From the NCBI GenBank assembly GCA_015039315.1, contig WIDE01000113.1, positions 37,958-99,619 of the forward strand: a stretch of 61,662 nt of DNA, in the 5' to 3' direction. Position 1 is the stretch's first letter. Each line of letters starts with the position of its first letter. Under the pieces are notes generated by a model. It ran no database searches. It saw only the letters and a program-made list of their open reading frames with translations, and had not been told where the DNA came from. Of this stretch, positions 20,498 to 32,710 are shown piece by piece. The translations under genes and the position numbers were made by a program. The DNA is from Clavulina sp. PMI_390. Taxonomy: Eukaryota > Basidiomycota > Agaricomycetes > Cantharellales > Hydnaceae.

Positions 20498-23400
20498 TTC
20501 TTGTTCCGTCCGAACAAGTTGAGGGACAGCTTGGACTTGCCCCCACCGGACTCGTCCTTGTTTCCTTTGCTACTCTTCCCTGTGGCTTGAGGAGGCGGGG
20601 AGATAGACATACGTGAGCGCAGGATAGGCGGAGAGATCGAGCGCCTCAGCGTACCCCTTCGTTCGAGCGTCTGCGCGAGTGGTCGGTTGTCCTCGTCTTC
20701 TTCCTCTTCATGCTGTTGCGAACGCATGGTTCCAGCTGTGACGGGCGTCCTAGGGCTAGGAGCAGCAATATGTGCTGGTGGGGCATATCTTGATGAAGCA
20801 GGAAGCTCATTGGCCGCAGGAGGAGCACCGAACGCATCGTCAAAGGAGACAGGGCTCATCGCCGACTCGTTGGCTGGCGGCGGCGGACCCGAGGGAGGGG
20901 CGAAAAGATTCTGCCTTGCAGCGGGAGCAGGGGCAGGGGCAGGAACCGCCGCAGCGAGATTCGTAGGGGCAGGGGCTGCAGGCCAGGCAGATGCTGGCGA
21001 AGCAGCAGGAGCAGGAGCAGGCGCTGGAGGAGAAGTGTGACCATTGGTCGTAGGGGCCGAAGCAGCAGGAGCAGCAGGGGCGCCACCACCAAAGTCGAAT
21101 GCATCGTCAAAGCTATTTTGGAATCCAGAGAACGACTCCTGACCATTCACAGCGGCGGGGGCAGCAGCACCACCCGTAGGAGCAGAGCCAAACGCGTCGT
21201 CGAAATCGACGGTACTAACAGGACGCTCAACGTTGGCTAGAGCGGGGAAGCGTGCCGCCGACGTTGAGAAGGGCGAGCTGCCACGAGTTTCCTTTGCTGA
21301 AGGAGGCGGGGGCAAGAAGGACGAGAAAGCAGAAGAGGCATTGGCGGCTGGTGCAGGAGCAGAAACAGCAGCGGGAGCTGCAGCAGGCTCAACTACGGCT
21401 GGCACAGGGGAAGAGCCCATGCCGAAGGCATCATCAAATGCACTACCAGCACTGAAAGCCGATCCGTTCCCATTGGTGACAACTGGAGGTGCAGCTGGAA
21501 TGGCAGGAGAATCGCTGGTTGCAGCAGCAGCGGCAGGTTTGGGCGCTTCGAACGCGGAAGACGTCGATGGAGGCGAGAACGGCGAGTCGCCGAAGAGATC
21601 ATCAGCAGCACGAGGAGCAGGCGAGCGAGATAGCGGAGGCTTGCTCCCGAACGCGTCCTCGGGGGAATGGAACTCTTCGTCATCGGAGCTATCATCCTCA
21701 TCATTGATCTCCGCAGCCGGGGCGGGTGGAGCAGAAGTCGTAGCAGGTGCGGGCGCAGGCGCGAATGCCGTTACGGACGCATCATACGCCAGCTGGCTTG
21801 GCACGTCATCATCTTCCTCGGCGACCAAGCCAGGCGGAGGTCCAGAAGAGGACGCACGAGGCTCCGCTTCTTTAACTGCTGGCTGTGGCTCAGCAGCCTC
21901 ACCCGCAGCCGGTGGCGGCGGCGGCGACGCAGGGCTAGTGGGCTCCTCGATTCCAAACGCCGCATTAAACGGATCATCTCCCGCAGCGGGTTTCGCTCCC
22001 CCTTCGACATTCGCGGCAACAAAAGGCTCCAGCGGCGCACTAGCTGGCAATGGAGCCGCTATCGCGGCCTCTGCAACCTCGGCCTCTCCCTCTCCGGCCT
22101 CCACAACAGGCGTGGGTGGGAGCGGAGCGGCTGGAAGAATCTGGCTCCCGAATGGCTTTCCGATGGCAGAGTTCGAAGTGATGGAAGATGCGACGCTGTT
22201 CTGGCGCGTTAGGCGACCAAAGGGATTGTTGCTCTTCGCGGCAGGAGACATGACGCCTACAGGGGACTGCACATCGGGGGTTTCGGGGAGCGGAACGGAT
22301 GCTGGGAAGGCAACTGCAGGGTCTGACGTTCCAAAAGCAGCATCAAAGCCAAGTGCAGCTGCTCCGCCGCCGATAGCAGCAGCACCAGCAAGAGCCGCGG
22401 CACCTTCAATGCCTTTATCTGCAGCAGGCGCAGGCGCAGGAGAGGCAGCTGGATGAGGAAGAGCAGCAATGGCCTCTGCCTCCTTCGTCAGGCGCTCCGT
22501 ATCAGCCTCAGCGGCCTGCAGCTCCTCGTTTGCAGCCTGGACCTCACGCTCAACCTCTTCCCTCTCCCTCTTGGCTTTCTCGAGGTTTTCCTCTGCCGTG
22601 GAGAGCTGCTTCCTCGCAATCGCCACCATACCCTTCACCTGTCTCGCCTCTTTCTTCATCTTCTCCACCTCTGCCTTGATCTCCGCACTCGCCTCTCCAA
22701 CCTCCTTCAACTGCTTCTGCAGGCCTCGAATCTCCTCCTTGTCTCTGAGGACCGCACCTTCCACTTCAGCCTTGGACGCTCTAAGGGCAGAGAGATCGCT
22801 CTCAGCAGTGACGAGCTCTGCGCGCGTCGTCGACATGAGCGCAACCTGCTCTGCCTGACGCTTCCCAAGCTCGCCCACGAGGCGCGTCTCAGTCTCATGC
22901 TGTGCCTTGGCACTCGCGAGTTGTGACTCGAGCTGCGAGAGCTGGGCCGCAGCATCAGCCGCACTCGCCTGAAGCTTGGTGCGCTCTGCAGTGGTGGTCG
23001 CGAGTGAGCGCTGAGTCGATGTAAGGTGGTTGGTCGTGTTGGCGATAGCAAGCGACGTCGTGGCTGCAGAGGCGGCAGCTGCTTCGGCCGACGCAGTTTC
23101 GTCATCCTCATCATCGAAGATGTCCCTGGTAGGAGCACGACGGACTGGGGCAGCTATTGTATCCGAAGAAAGACGAATCGTACACAGCAAAACTTCAGTC
23201 AGTATCAAGTCGACAGTAATCGAATACGTAATGACATACCAGGTGGGGGAGATCGTGCAGCGGGTGGAGGGGCGAACTGGGGAGTAACAGTCCGTCCACT
23301 TCCGGCACCCGTGCTCATAGGGCTGAGCGGAGCAGCCAAGCCCGGGCTCATGGCCCGCGCCGGGGGCGGGGTAGGCGTCGCCACGGGCAGGTCATCCTCC

Positions 23401-25015
23401 AAATCCCACAAATCCTTATGGATCTGCGAGACCGGCGCAGCAGCGGGCTTGCGCATGCTAGGAGGTACGAGACTGGGTGGCAACACTGTAGGGACCTCTT
23501 TGCCTGCAAGCTTGTTGGTAATGAGATGCAGCGCAACAGCAAAGCCGTCCCGCGTGAGCTTGCCGTCGTTGTTGATGTCTGCAAGATCCCAGATTTGCGC
23601 GAGAACGGTCTCTTCCAAATGAGATTCGAGCATGAAGGGCACGGCAACGTCGCCTTCTATATAACCTCGTCCAGCAGTATCAAGCGTGCTGAAGAAGCCG
23701 TCAGCTTTCGCCTTTTCATCTGCCTTGATATCCCACGGTAAGATATTCGAGTTGGACGTTGTCGAGAAAGCCGACGTGGGTGCGGTGGAGGGGAAAGCAC
23801 TCGACCGTCCGCTAACGCTGCCAGTGCCCGTAAGCTGCGAGGAGAGAGGCGTAGATGTAGATCCCGTCGTCTGAGGGCGCAGAGGAACATTAGGGATATA
23901 CGCGCTGGTCCTGTCTCCTCCTGTGAGCTGCGCTCGCAATCCTGCAGTGGGCGCGCTAGGGGGAGGCGGGAGCGTCCCAGCCCTGGTCGGCGAGAGTGGG
24001 ATGGAGCCGCCTGTGCTTTGGGCCTCTAAAGGCTTGATTAACTCGAGAGGCTTGATGCCAGGCGCGGACGACGAAGGAGGGCCGCCGCTGACAGACTCGT
24101 AGAAGCCTGGAGGGAGTGTGGAGGGGATGTTGAAGCTCGGAGAGCTCATGGCAGCCTGAATGAGGTGCATGCCAATGGCAAAGTCGGTCGTATCGAGAGC
24201 GCCTCGATTTTTTGTGTCAGCGAGCATCCTAGAGTCAAAGGTGAAACGCCTTAGTCAAACGAGATTGGAAATTCGAGACAGTTCAATTGTGTCATACCAG
24301 ATTTGCCCGAGCTTCTCAACTGGAAGTCTGGACTTGATGAAGATATCTCTAGCCTTTTCGCCTGGCGGAGACGTAGGAGGATTTGCATAGAAACAAACGT
24401 GAGCACGGAGAAATCCTTTTTAAAAAAAGAACACACTGCATAAGCACCGTACCTGAAAGAAGACCACCGACGGGACCTCCGCCTGCGAAGAGACGAAGGA
24501 ATTTAGCGCGGTCTGCGGGGTTGAATGGCGGTAAACCGAATGACGAGCTTCCGGTGATGTTGCGCTGAATCGGACTAGCGACGCGAGGAGGGTCATTTGG
24601 GCCCTGGATTCCTTTGATAGTGGGTAGCGGAGCACCAGCTAGAGACGACCAAAAGACGTTCACTGAGCATGCAGCCCTTTGTACAGAACGCAGAGACGGC
24701 AAACAGTTGGTGCTGACCTTTGTTCAGTAACGCCTCGGTGACTGGTTCGCCTAACTGCGCCCACGCAATAAGCCTGACGGCAGCGGCGACGCCCTTCTTG
24801 GGGAGGAAGCCGTTGTTGTCGTGGTCTGCGATGGCCCATACTTCTCCTAGTTTGTCTGGGGGCAGTTCAGAGCCGGCAAATATGGTGACGGCTGCCTCGC
24901 CGGTGATGATGCCCAGTTTCTGTGGGTCCGCGGCGTTGAAGAGGAGCTGGACATAGGCGAGTTCCTGAGGGGTGGGCGCGAACGTGGCCCAGATTGACCC
25001 TGACGACGACGACAT
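20498..25015 (-). CDS. EDE1: EDE1/Eps15-like endocytic scaffold (3' end in gap)
   Basis: Early-arriving scaffold of clathrin-mediated endocytosis at the plasma membrane; it binds NPF-bearing adaptors and ubiquitin. Exons: 24718-25015, 24453-24638, 24298-24361, 23240-24228, and 23153 down to the gap; about 1,400 residues visible. Three EH domains: near residues 10-95 (ATFAPTPQELAY...GEVWAIADHDNNGFL), 125-205 (FNPADRAKFLRLF...LGQIWMLADTKNRG) and 350-440 (AQIWDLADINNDGKLTRDGF). A long coiled coil follows (TTTAERTKLQASAAD...EREEVEREVQAANEE), then a Pro/Ala-rich region with seven degenerate F/DDAFG repeats. The C-terminal UBA expected in Ede1 is missing because of the gap. It is divergent from CDC50. 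Confidence 0.93.
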
Positions 25016-25245
25016 GGTCGGCTACGCGGACGACGGCGGCGAGCACACGGACGATGGCAAGGAGGTTAAGCCCAACTTGGCTTGGAATGGCGTGACGTCG
25101 GCCTTCTCACGTGACGGTAACAGCGTTCCCACGCTGCGCCTTTCCTGCGTGACACGAACAAGCACGACACATCCGAAAGAGGTCATCCATCACCAGCGGC
25201 CTCAGCGACGACGACAGCAGCGACTAGACTAAGGGATACATAGCG
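25016..25245. promoter_or_regulatory. Divergent promoter EDE1 / CDC50
   Basis: Only 230 bp separate the two start codons, so the genes probably share a bidirectional promoter. No TATA box is evident. Confidence 0.5.
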
Positions 25246-26819
25246 ATGGCCATCTTCAACAGAAAGAAGAGGGAAACAGAAGGCACTTCAGATGATCCTT
25301 CAACGAAAAAGTCTAAAAAGCCAGCAAGTAAGTCTCTCTCTCGCTCTAGGTGACCCCCTTCCCTCGGTCTCGGGCTCCGGCATGTGCATGTGCGCTCGGA
25401 ACGTCGCGCACATTCTCGGCGATGCTGACACTGACACTGAGCTATCTGTCTACGGCGAGAATAACGATGACTACCACGGTACTAATCATCTCTACTGCTC
25501 CATCTAGACACGGCGTTCAGACAACAGCGCCTGAAAGCTTGGCAGCCCATCCTCACACCCAAGACTGTCCTGCCGACACTCTTCATTGTCGGCATCCTCT
25601 TTGCGCCCATCGGCGGCCTGCTCATCTGGGGCTCTAACAAGGTGTCCAAGATCACGCTTGACTACACCAACTGCGACACCCAAGCCTCGTCCTCCTTCTC
25701 CTCCATCAAGAACTACGACTACGACCTCTCCTCTTCCACACACAGCCTCGAATCCTCTGTCCCCACCCCCCAATGGCAGTTCAACAACGTCTCCACAAAC
25801 CCCGTCGGCCAGCAGGCGCAGTGCACGATCAAGTTCACCATCCCTGCGGACCTCCAGCCCCCCGTGTTCATGTACTACAAGCTCACCAACTTTTACCAAA
25901 ACCATCGTCGATATGTCAAGAGCTACAATCCAAGCCAGCTGAAAGGCACCGCCGTCTCTGCTAGCTCCCTCAACAGCGGGGACTGCAAGCCGCTCGCACA
26001 AAACTCGGCCGGCAAGGCCATCTATCCCTGTGGGCTTATCGCCAACTCGATCTTCAATGGTGCGTTCTTCGTCTAATATCATCCTTAATCTTTGATAGAA
26101 AAAGTATATTGAATCCGCTGCTTGTGCTACAGATACCTTCTCCCTACCCACTTCCACTGCGTCCTCCAACCAAACGTACAACTTCACTGACACTGGTATC
26201 GCGTGGCCTGGCGAGCGCAAAAAGTACACCAACACCCCCGCTTATAATCCCGAGGATATCGTACCCCCGCCCAACTGGTACCTCCGCTACGGTGACACGT
26301 ACAACTCGTCAAACATCCCCAAGCTCGCCGACGACGAGCACTTCCAGAACTGGATGCGTACCGCGGGTCTACCGACGTTCACCAAGCTGTATTATCGGAA
26401 TGACCATGAGGTATTTGCCGCGGGCGAGTACCAGATCGTTGTTGATATGAGTACGTTCTGCCTCAGATTACCCTTCGCATTATGCTGACTTTTGTCTCTC
26501 TTTCATCTGTGTCCGTCCTTAGACTTCCCGGTAACGAACTATGGAGGCACGAAATCGATTGTCATCTCCACTGTCTCGTGGGTAGGAGGGAAAAACAACT
26601 TTATGGGCTGGGCATATATCGCTACCGCAGCACTCTTTGTCCTGCTCGGCGTCGCCGGGACAGCAAGACATCTCATGGCCCCAAGGTATGTCCGCAGTAT
26701 ACAGTATTCCTTCTTCTAAACCCGGCGACTGACGAATCGCTTGCGATTTCAGGAAATTGGGTGACATGAACTTGCTATCATGGAACCAACCTGGTGCAGG
26801 GGCTGTGACTGGACGCTAA
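25246..26819 (+). CDS. CDC50: CDC50/LEM3 family, P4-ATPase flippase beta subunit
   Basis: Chaperone and subunit of phospholipid flippases (Drs2/Dnf class) at Golgi, endosome and plasma membrane. Five exons: 25246-25327, 25508-26059, 26133-26450, 26523-26685 and 26753-26819; 393 aa, normal for the family. Short Lys-rich cytosolic start, then TAFRQQRLKAWQPILTP, TM1 (VLPTLFIVGILFAPIGGLLI), a large lumenal loop with conserved cysteines (CDT, AQCTIKF, DCKPL, YPCGLIANSIFNDTF), N-glycosylation sequons (e.g. NQT, NSS), the FMYYKLTNFYQNHRRYVKS block, VTNYGGTKSI, and TM2 (FMGWAYIATAALFVLLGVAG). The first intron (180 nt) is longer than its neighbours. Confidence 0.95.
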
Positions 26820-27541
26820 GATTCTCTATGACGTTTTCTCCCCTGAAAGAGAATTGTGGTGCGATGGAGAAAGTGCCGGGAGCAAGAGCGCTACCGGCAG
26901 TGTCCATCGCTGTCACTGCATCTATCGGTTTATGACACCTTACTCCACTCTTGCTTCGTTCCATCCCCGTCATGTTCTCCGTAATACCACCCCGCCAGTC
27001 CTCACACCCCCTCTTTCCTTCTGAGGCCCTATGGAGGATCCTTCCAGCGCGATTTTATATCATACAGTATCGACTGCTTGGTGCTCATCATCTGGGTCCA
27101 TTTGTTCATAATTGGAGCTGGAACCGTTTCTACATTTCACAGCGGTCGATATCCCACGTCCACCCCACTTTACACCCTTCCGATTTCCTCCCCGACTTTC
27201 ATGCTCCTGTTCTATATCTTTTTTTGTTCGCTGTATTTGATGATGATGTGGCTCGATCATGATACTTTGATGGTGATACTTTCCCAAACACTGCTTCTCT
27301 AATGCAAAATATTTTATCATTCCATCATTTTGACTTGAGGGGACAGATTGATTAGTTTGTTGGGTTGAGCTAAGAACAAAGCAAATCCTCGTTCCTTCTG
27401 ACTCCGTTTCAGCAAGAGGGTTGTGAGAGTCACGTGTATTGTAGCTATTCTGGGCTCGCCACTGTTGACACGATTGACCTAACTGTAATTGACTTCCCAA
27501 CGCCAATTCCCACTAACCAAGTTATTCTGCTAATTCGAGAT
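26820..27541. other. Intergenic
   Basis: No supported gene. ORFs on both strands here are short and lack domains. Confidence 0.5.
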
Positions 27542-29474
27542 ATGGATGAGCTAACAACCCTTGGTGAATGGCTCTATAAGACACCCCTCACTGACTTGCC
27601 AGCTGAGCTCTTCGTCTTGATCGTTGAAAAACTTGATATTCGTTCAATTGTGCGCTTGTGTGTGGTGAGTACTTATGGCTGAGACGAATAGACTCTAACT
27701 GTAAGTTTGGAGAGCAATTGTTAACTGGGCCCATGCGTATAGGTGTCCCATTCCATGCAAGATCGCATCAAGAGTCACACCGTCGCGATGGCTCTGGTAG
27801 TCCGATTTCTGAGCGAAGCACGGATCCCAGCTGCTTCGTTCTCGCTCTCAAAGATGGGGCCCTCCGATCTATTTAAGCTTATCACTCGCCGCGAGCGCTT
27901 CCTATGGATGACAGGTCACGCACCTTCTGCTGGGCCTCTACAAGGAAGGCGCACTGATATCAATCTAGTCATCCCCGAGTCGGCCGAAGCCTTCCCTCCT
28001 CCTGGGCACATCACCTACGAAGGTGGTCATTGTGAATACCCCAACGGAACGCCTTTGCTTCTTCCTGGTGGACGATGGATTGTTGTTCTTTCTGGCCTCG
28101 ATCGCAATTGGCACTTCTCGTGTTATGATCTTCAGACCCTTGTCCCCGATGACTTCTATCAGCCCGTTACTACGCTGGCTCTTAATCCTGACATTCAGGG
28201 TTATTCCATCTGGATCCACCAACACAGCTCTTGTGCAGAGGACTCTACGTTCAATTTCCTTCTCTCTTCTGCGAGACCGGGCGTGACCTCTATTCCATGG
28301 CAACGCGAGTCAGTCCTTGGCCGTTTGGCTCTCTTTTAACTATTATCTCATCACACATTCTCATGACAGATGGTACTGCTTTATCCGCTTGCACACCGAT
28401 CCATTCATAAACATCGCAACGCTCTCTAATATTCCACTCCCTGCTATCTTTTACACCCATGACTGGAATTTAACTCTTGCAGGACACTTTATCTCATTTG
28501 AGAGTCCGCCTGTCCTCAGCCATACGGCCCTTTCTGAGGCACTTGTATGGAACGCAAGGGAAGATATCATATCAAACGTTACACCTCTTCGCCCTGCTAC
28601 AAATGATGCCCCCCAAATACAGACGGCGCGGTTCATCCCGACCTGTGATGGGGACTTATTAGAGCTCTTTGTGTCTGCAGACGATTCTAAATCTACAATG
28701 ATGCTCACATTCACCATGTGGACTCTCACGTCCAACAATATGCCAGGCAATATTACGCTCCAATCCATGCAATCACACTCCATCCCTGTCGAGATAGGCA
28801 TGGCAGCTATAGGACAAGAAGTCACCCATGTGAGCATCAATGGATGGTCCGAGACTATCAACGAGGTTTTCATAAAATTACGGATTCGCCGAGGGTGGCA
28901 ACAGCTACTTTTATACCTCACTCTCAATAAAGAGAGTAAGATCCCTCGAATCCTTCATTCGGAGGGCCTTCAGAACAGTGACCTTGACAATCTATCCGCT
29001 CAGCCGCAAAGTGTCCGCGGTCCTGCTCTCCCTCCCAAGACACCTTTACCCTATGATCCAGGGGTAGCCATATCAGCTGGTTTTGTTTCCACCACCTGGA
29101 GACCCTATATCAGCGCGGAAATCATAGAGCCTACTGGCTTACCCAATCATATCCGCCTACCAAACCTACTGGCAGAAACAAATCCTCAAGCCCTTTTGCG
29201 TATCTCGCCCAAGTTTGGTCCTCATAACGGCTGGATGGTTTTCGAGGCAAGGCACGATGATGGTAGCTTTGAGTGTGGCTCAAATGATTATACGTTTTGT
29301 CAATGGTCGGGCCGATGGCTACTCCCGTCGATGCGGCTTATAGCTCAGGAGAAACCCCAGTACGGCTATGAAGACGACATCTTGGGCGACAACAGCAATA
29401 GCAAAGCTAAGCCCGTAACCTCCCCAGTTCAGAAACAGTTCCGCCCCTACATGGTCGTAGATCCAGTAGAATGA
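27542..29474 (+). CDS. F-box-like domain protein
   Basis: Three exons: 27542-27664, 27743-28308 and 28370-29474; 597 aa. Residues ~15-50 form an F-box-like motif (PLTDLPAELFVLIVEKLD, then IRSIVRLCVVSHSMQDRI), the Skp1-binding element of SCF ubiquitin ligases. The rest has no recognisable repeat but looks like a beta-rich, WD- or propeller-like domain with regularly spaced hydrophobic strands (e.g. GRWIVVLSGLDRNWHFSCYDL). This pattern is common in expanded Agaricomycete F-box families. The start is the ATG 15 codons before the F-box; upstream there is no in-frame extension with domain content. Substrate unknown. Confidence 0.8.
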
Positions 29475-29829
29475 CGCCCTGTCGAACCTCCGACGAAATA
29501 GTCGCGTACTAATCTCCTTTATAAGTATGCATTCAGTGGGTAGCGCCACAAGGCATCTCATCTTAAGCTTGGTGCATCAAAATTTACGTGAGCGTGGGGG
29601 GTTAGCCGCTAAGAGACTAATCTTGGTGATCGTTACTCCCGGGCGCCATGCACCATCTCGGAAGCGCTCGCATGAAGTAATTTCCATCTACCCTCATGCG
29701 TTATCAAATATTATAACAGCCAGAGCCTAGCTTGTGCGTCGAAGCAATATATATTAGCTTTCGCTAAAACTGTACTATTGTAACACCGTCTCCAAGACCA
29801 AAAAAAAACATCAACCATTAAAAGGCATT
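29475..29829. other. Intergenic between convergent genes
   Basis: Shared 3' region of the F-box gene and the minus-strand gene; nothing else seen. Confidence 0.5.
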
Positions 29830-31826
29830 CTATATGACCAAGCTTGACAGAAGAGTTGGGCGGTGTTTGGAACGGAGTTTATTATACCTCTCCCCATATA
29901 TCCGTGCCAGACTGTTTGATCGGGCAACCTTGTGATATCCGAACAACCGTCGATCGCAGAACGCCTCGATAATGAACTGGCCCTCGCCTGTCCACTCTTT
30001 ATTAATGCGATATCGAAAAGCTGCGCCTCGGATAGCAATGATGTCTCCTGAATCGATGCGTATACGGACTCCAAGTTCAGGGATCTCGACGTATGCGTCA
30101 TCATAATCACCATAAGCTGCTATTACGTCCAGTCTATGATGAGTCATGTCGATGGTGAGAGGATATGAAAGAGTGCAAAACTGGTGGTGCCTACCCCTGG
30201 AAATAACGGGTCTCATGTCGCCGGCCGTCTTGCGAGGGTGGAACCATCTTCACTTGCACGGGTTCAACTTCCTCACCATCATCATCAACATTATTTGACT
30301 TTGCAGGAAGCGCGTCGCCAGGCCGCAGTGGCTTGGAATTGAAATGGAGGCCTATCGCAGGGAAGTGTGATGGCCCCTTGCTAAGGAGATCACCATACTC
30401 ATTCTTCCGAGCGCTAATAGCGTTTCGAAGCACCCGCATTTGCTGAGCCAGTTTGAAGTCCAATTGTTCCACAACCACATTGATAATATCAAATGCTGGT
30501 CCCGTGGACTCGAAGAACCCTTCCCAACATTCGATCTGACCGGGTAAGAGGAGCTCCGCTGGAGCCGAGGGCCCCTTCTCCTATTAGAATATTAGCGATT
30601 GTTTAGGACAACGACATTTCTAAAGAAGAAGATCTCACAAAGTGACCCGGCTGAAACCCTGGAAGAAGATAGTTGTGATACTACTTTGTGAGTCCAATCA
30701 AAGGATGAGGACGTACGTTTCGCATAGTAGCACTTCCCTGCTTTAAACGGCGAGTTTGGGATGTCGGCATAATAGTCTTGCCCTTTGGTACGAGTTAGTC
30801 TTCTATATTGTTTGGAGAAGGCCGCTCCAGCCTCGATGACCTCGCTCTCGAAAGGAAGTATGAGCATGTCATCCAAACATAGACAGATTGAAGGTTTTGG
30901 GATACCTGTAACTCATCGGACTGCGTCCCACAGAACTTGACGAATAGAGGGACACCATTCATGTCCTCAATTATGCCTCCATCTGGCCAATCCAGCGTCA
31001 CTAGCCCAGGAGCTCTACCCGGATAGAGGAGAGATCTCAGGTCACCATGTCGTTATCGATGTCATGAAGGAATTGATGCTTACTGGGGAGGAAGGTAGTT
31101 GGGTAGCGCTTTAGACAATGGGAACGACTCTTCGGTATTCGAGAATCTGATTGGGTGAGGCGGCCGCGAGTCGGAAAGTGAGTATCGCCGCAGTGCAGTG
31201 AGAATGCAATCAAACATACGTGCGGCTCCCTGGCATAGCCTTATCGCGCACCTTAGCCATGGCAGCATAGTCAAGTCCATCTACCTTGACTGAAAAACCA
31301 AAGCAACGCTAGTCAATACAGTTGATAGAGATCTGAATTGTTCTAGTGCTCACTAGCATTCTTGGCGGCCGCTGCGAAAACGGCGTTGAGTCTTTCGTTT
31401 GAAGCCTTGTTGGGCAGGATGACCGGGTCTTGACGTTTTATTCCGAGCCAAACTCTATTCTTCTGTGGAGTTTTCTTCCTATTGTGGCATGGGAGTGTAT
31501 CGAAGGATGTTGAGCAGGAAGAGGTAAGACCAAGGATATTAATGTTGTGGTGCATACTGGGATTTAGGACCGGTTTTCTTCTTTTGCGCCGCGCTCTTGG
31601 GTTTGGGCGGCGCAATAGGTGGTGGAAGTGTCTTGTTTCGGACCTGAACCCCAGGCTTCTCAGCTTTCGGGACGATGGACTCAGAGGTGTCGCCAAGATA
31701 CTGCCGCTTGGGTGGCGGGCTGCCAGCATCCTCGTTGAAGGACCGGCGACGTCGCTTCAATCCGTTGTCGTTCTGGTTCAATATGAGTGGCTTCGAGTCC
31801 TCCACATCTTCAACTTTAACTTTCAT
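29830..31826 (-). CDS. Protein with 2OG-Fe(II) dioxygenase-like C-terminal domain (TET/JBP-like, altered ligands)
   Basis: Nine exons: 31558-31826, 31354-31478, 31220-31289, 31084-31146, 30906-31014, 30717-30846, 30639-30658, 30195-30580 and 29830-30133; 491 aa. The N-terminus is basic and Lys/Pro-rich (LKRRRRS, PPPKRQY, AAQKKKTGPKS), suggesting nuclear location. The C-terminal ~110 residues read VIAAYGDYDDAYVEIPELG, then VRIRIDSGDIIAIRGAAFRY, then EWTGEGQFIIEAFCDRRLFG. This layout (GD..ga.v.iPeLG...GDiia.RG..f.h.i) fits the double-stranded beta-helix of fungal TET/JBP-like dioxygenases. The expected HxD site appears as HET, and the distal His position as Tyr (AFRYRI), so catalysis is doubtful. 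Family assignment is by pattern memory; exon 6 acceptor is uncertain. Confidence 0.6.
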
Positions 31827-32330
31827 TGTCGAGGGAATTGATGGCGGGCCGCGGGAGCTTTGCGGTTGGAGTGAACCGAAAGAATCAGGTCACATGACCA
31901 GTCGCTATTTCCTAAATTCAATCGATGAGAAATGGGAGGCACTGATGAGAGGTTTCGAGGAAGGTATAAATTCGCTATAATATATCACAGCAAGTGATTG
32001 CGTGAGATAATATGGGGGATTGTGGGCCGGAGCCACACAAAGCGTTGGAAAGCGTTGTGGCACTTGGTCCTGGGTCACAAGAATTGGAGGCACCCTCAAA
32101 CACTAGCATGGATCTTAGGATGGGCCGTTGTACGGGAGTAGCTGGCGGGAAGGGACCCGCTGTCTCAGGGCAGCCGACACAATTCAGCATACCTGCCCAA
32201 ATTCCAAAAACTTCTGATGTATCAGCCCCACAAGCGGCAATAGATTGGATTGGAGACTGCCCCCTTGTGAGCGAAGACCCCAAACTATATAAGTCAATAT
32301 GTTTTATTTACCCCGCAATTCGTCGTATCG
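31827..32330. other. Intergenic upstream of tRNA-Ser
   Basis: No protein gene supported. TATATAAG at 32286-32293 lies 38-45 bp before the tRNA and may assist Pol III initiation. Confidence 0.5.
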
Positions 32331-32412
32331 GACGCTTTGACCGAGTGGTTAAGGTGCATCCCTGCTAAGGATGTGGGCTCTGCCCGCGTGTGTTCGAATC
32401 GCACAGGCGTCG
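32331..32412 (+). tRNA. tRNA-Ser (GCU)
   Basis: An 82-nt class II tRNA. The 7-bp acceptor arm GACGCTT pairs with AGGCGTC (one G-U), with discriminator G at 32412. The D arm is GACCGAGTGGTTAAGGTGC, the anticodon loop CTGCTAA carries GCT, then a variable arm and T loop TGTTCGAATCG (B box). No intron. It decodes AGC/AGU. Confidence 0.93.
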
Positions 32413-32415
32413 TTG

Positions 32416-32424
32416 TTTTTTTTT
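32416..32424 (+). terminator. Pol III terminator of tRNA-Ser
   Basis: Run of nine T on the plus strand starting 4 nt after the tRNA 3' end, the standard RNA polymerase III stop signal. Confidence 0.85.
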
Positions 32425-32710
32425 CCTGCTGGTTCGGAATGCCTCTGTACTAATCGAGCCACAGAACAGCGGATACGTTGCTCCATCGTATCATTCATCA
32501 ACCTCCACTGTCTGCCCTATCACATGGTGTATACCTTGGGTTCTGTGCGGGCGGATCCTTTTTGCTTGGCTGTATGTACGCCGGGACCGCACTACTGACA
32601 CTTGTCCACGTCTGCCCAGGATCATTACGCGCTGTGCCTTGTAAACCTCATTCTTAACAAGCTTAAAGCTCTCTAACTTTGGCAACCGGTAATTCCTTAA
32701 TTACGACGCC

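Noticed and set aside
20687..22926. Several long plus-strand ORFs (up to 407 codons)
   Set aside because: They are antisense shadows of the Pro/Ala-rich and coiled-coil part of EDE1.
25504..26235. 243-codon minus-strand ORF
   Set aside because: Antisense of CDC50 exons, which have clear family motifs on the plus strand.
26951..27262. 103-codon plus-strand ORF between CDC50 and the F-box gene
   Set aside because: No domain, and the region shows no exon-like structure; treated as intergenic.
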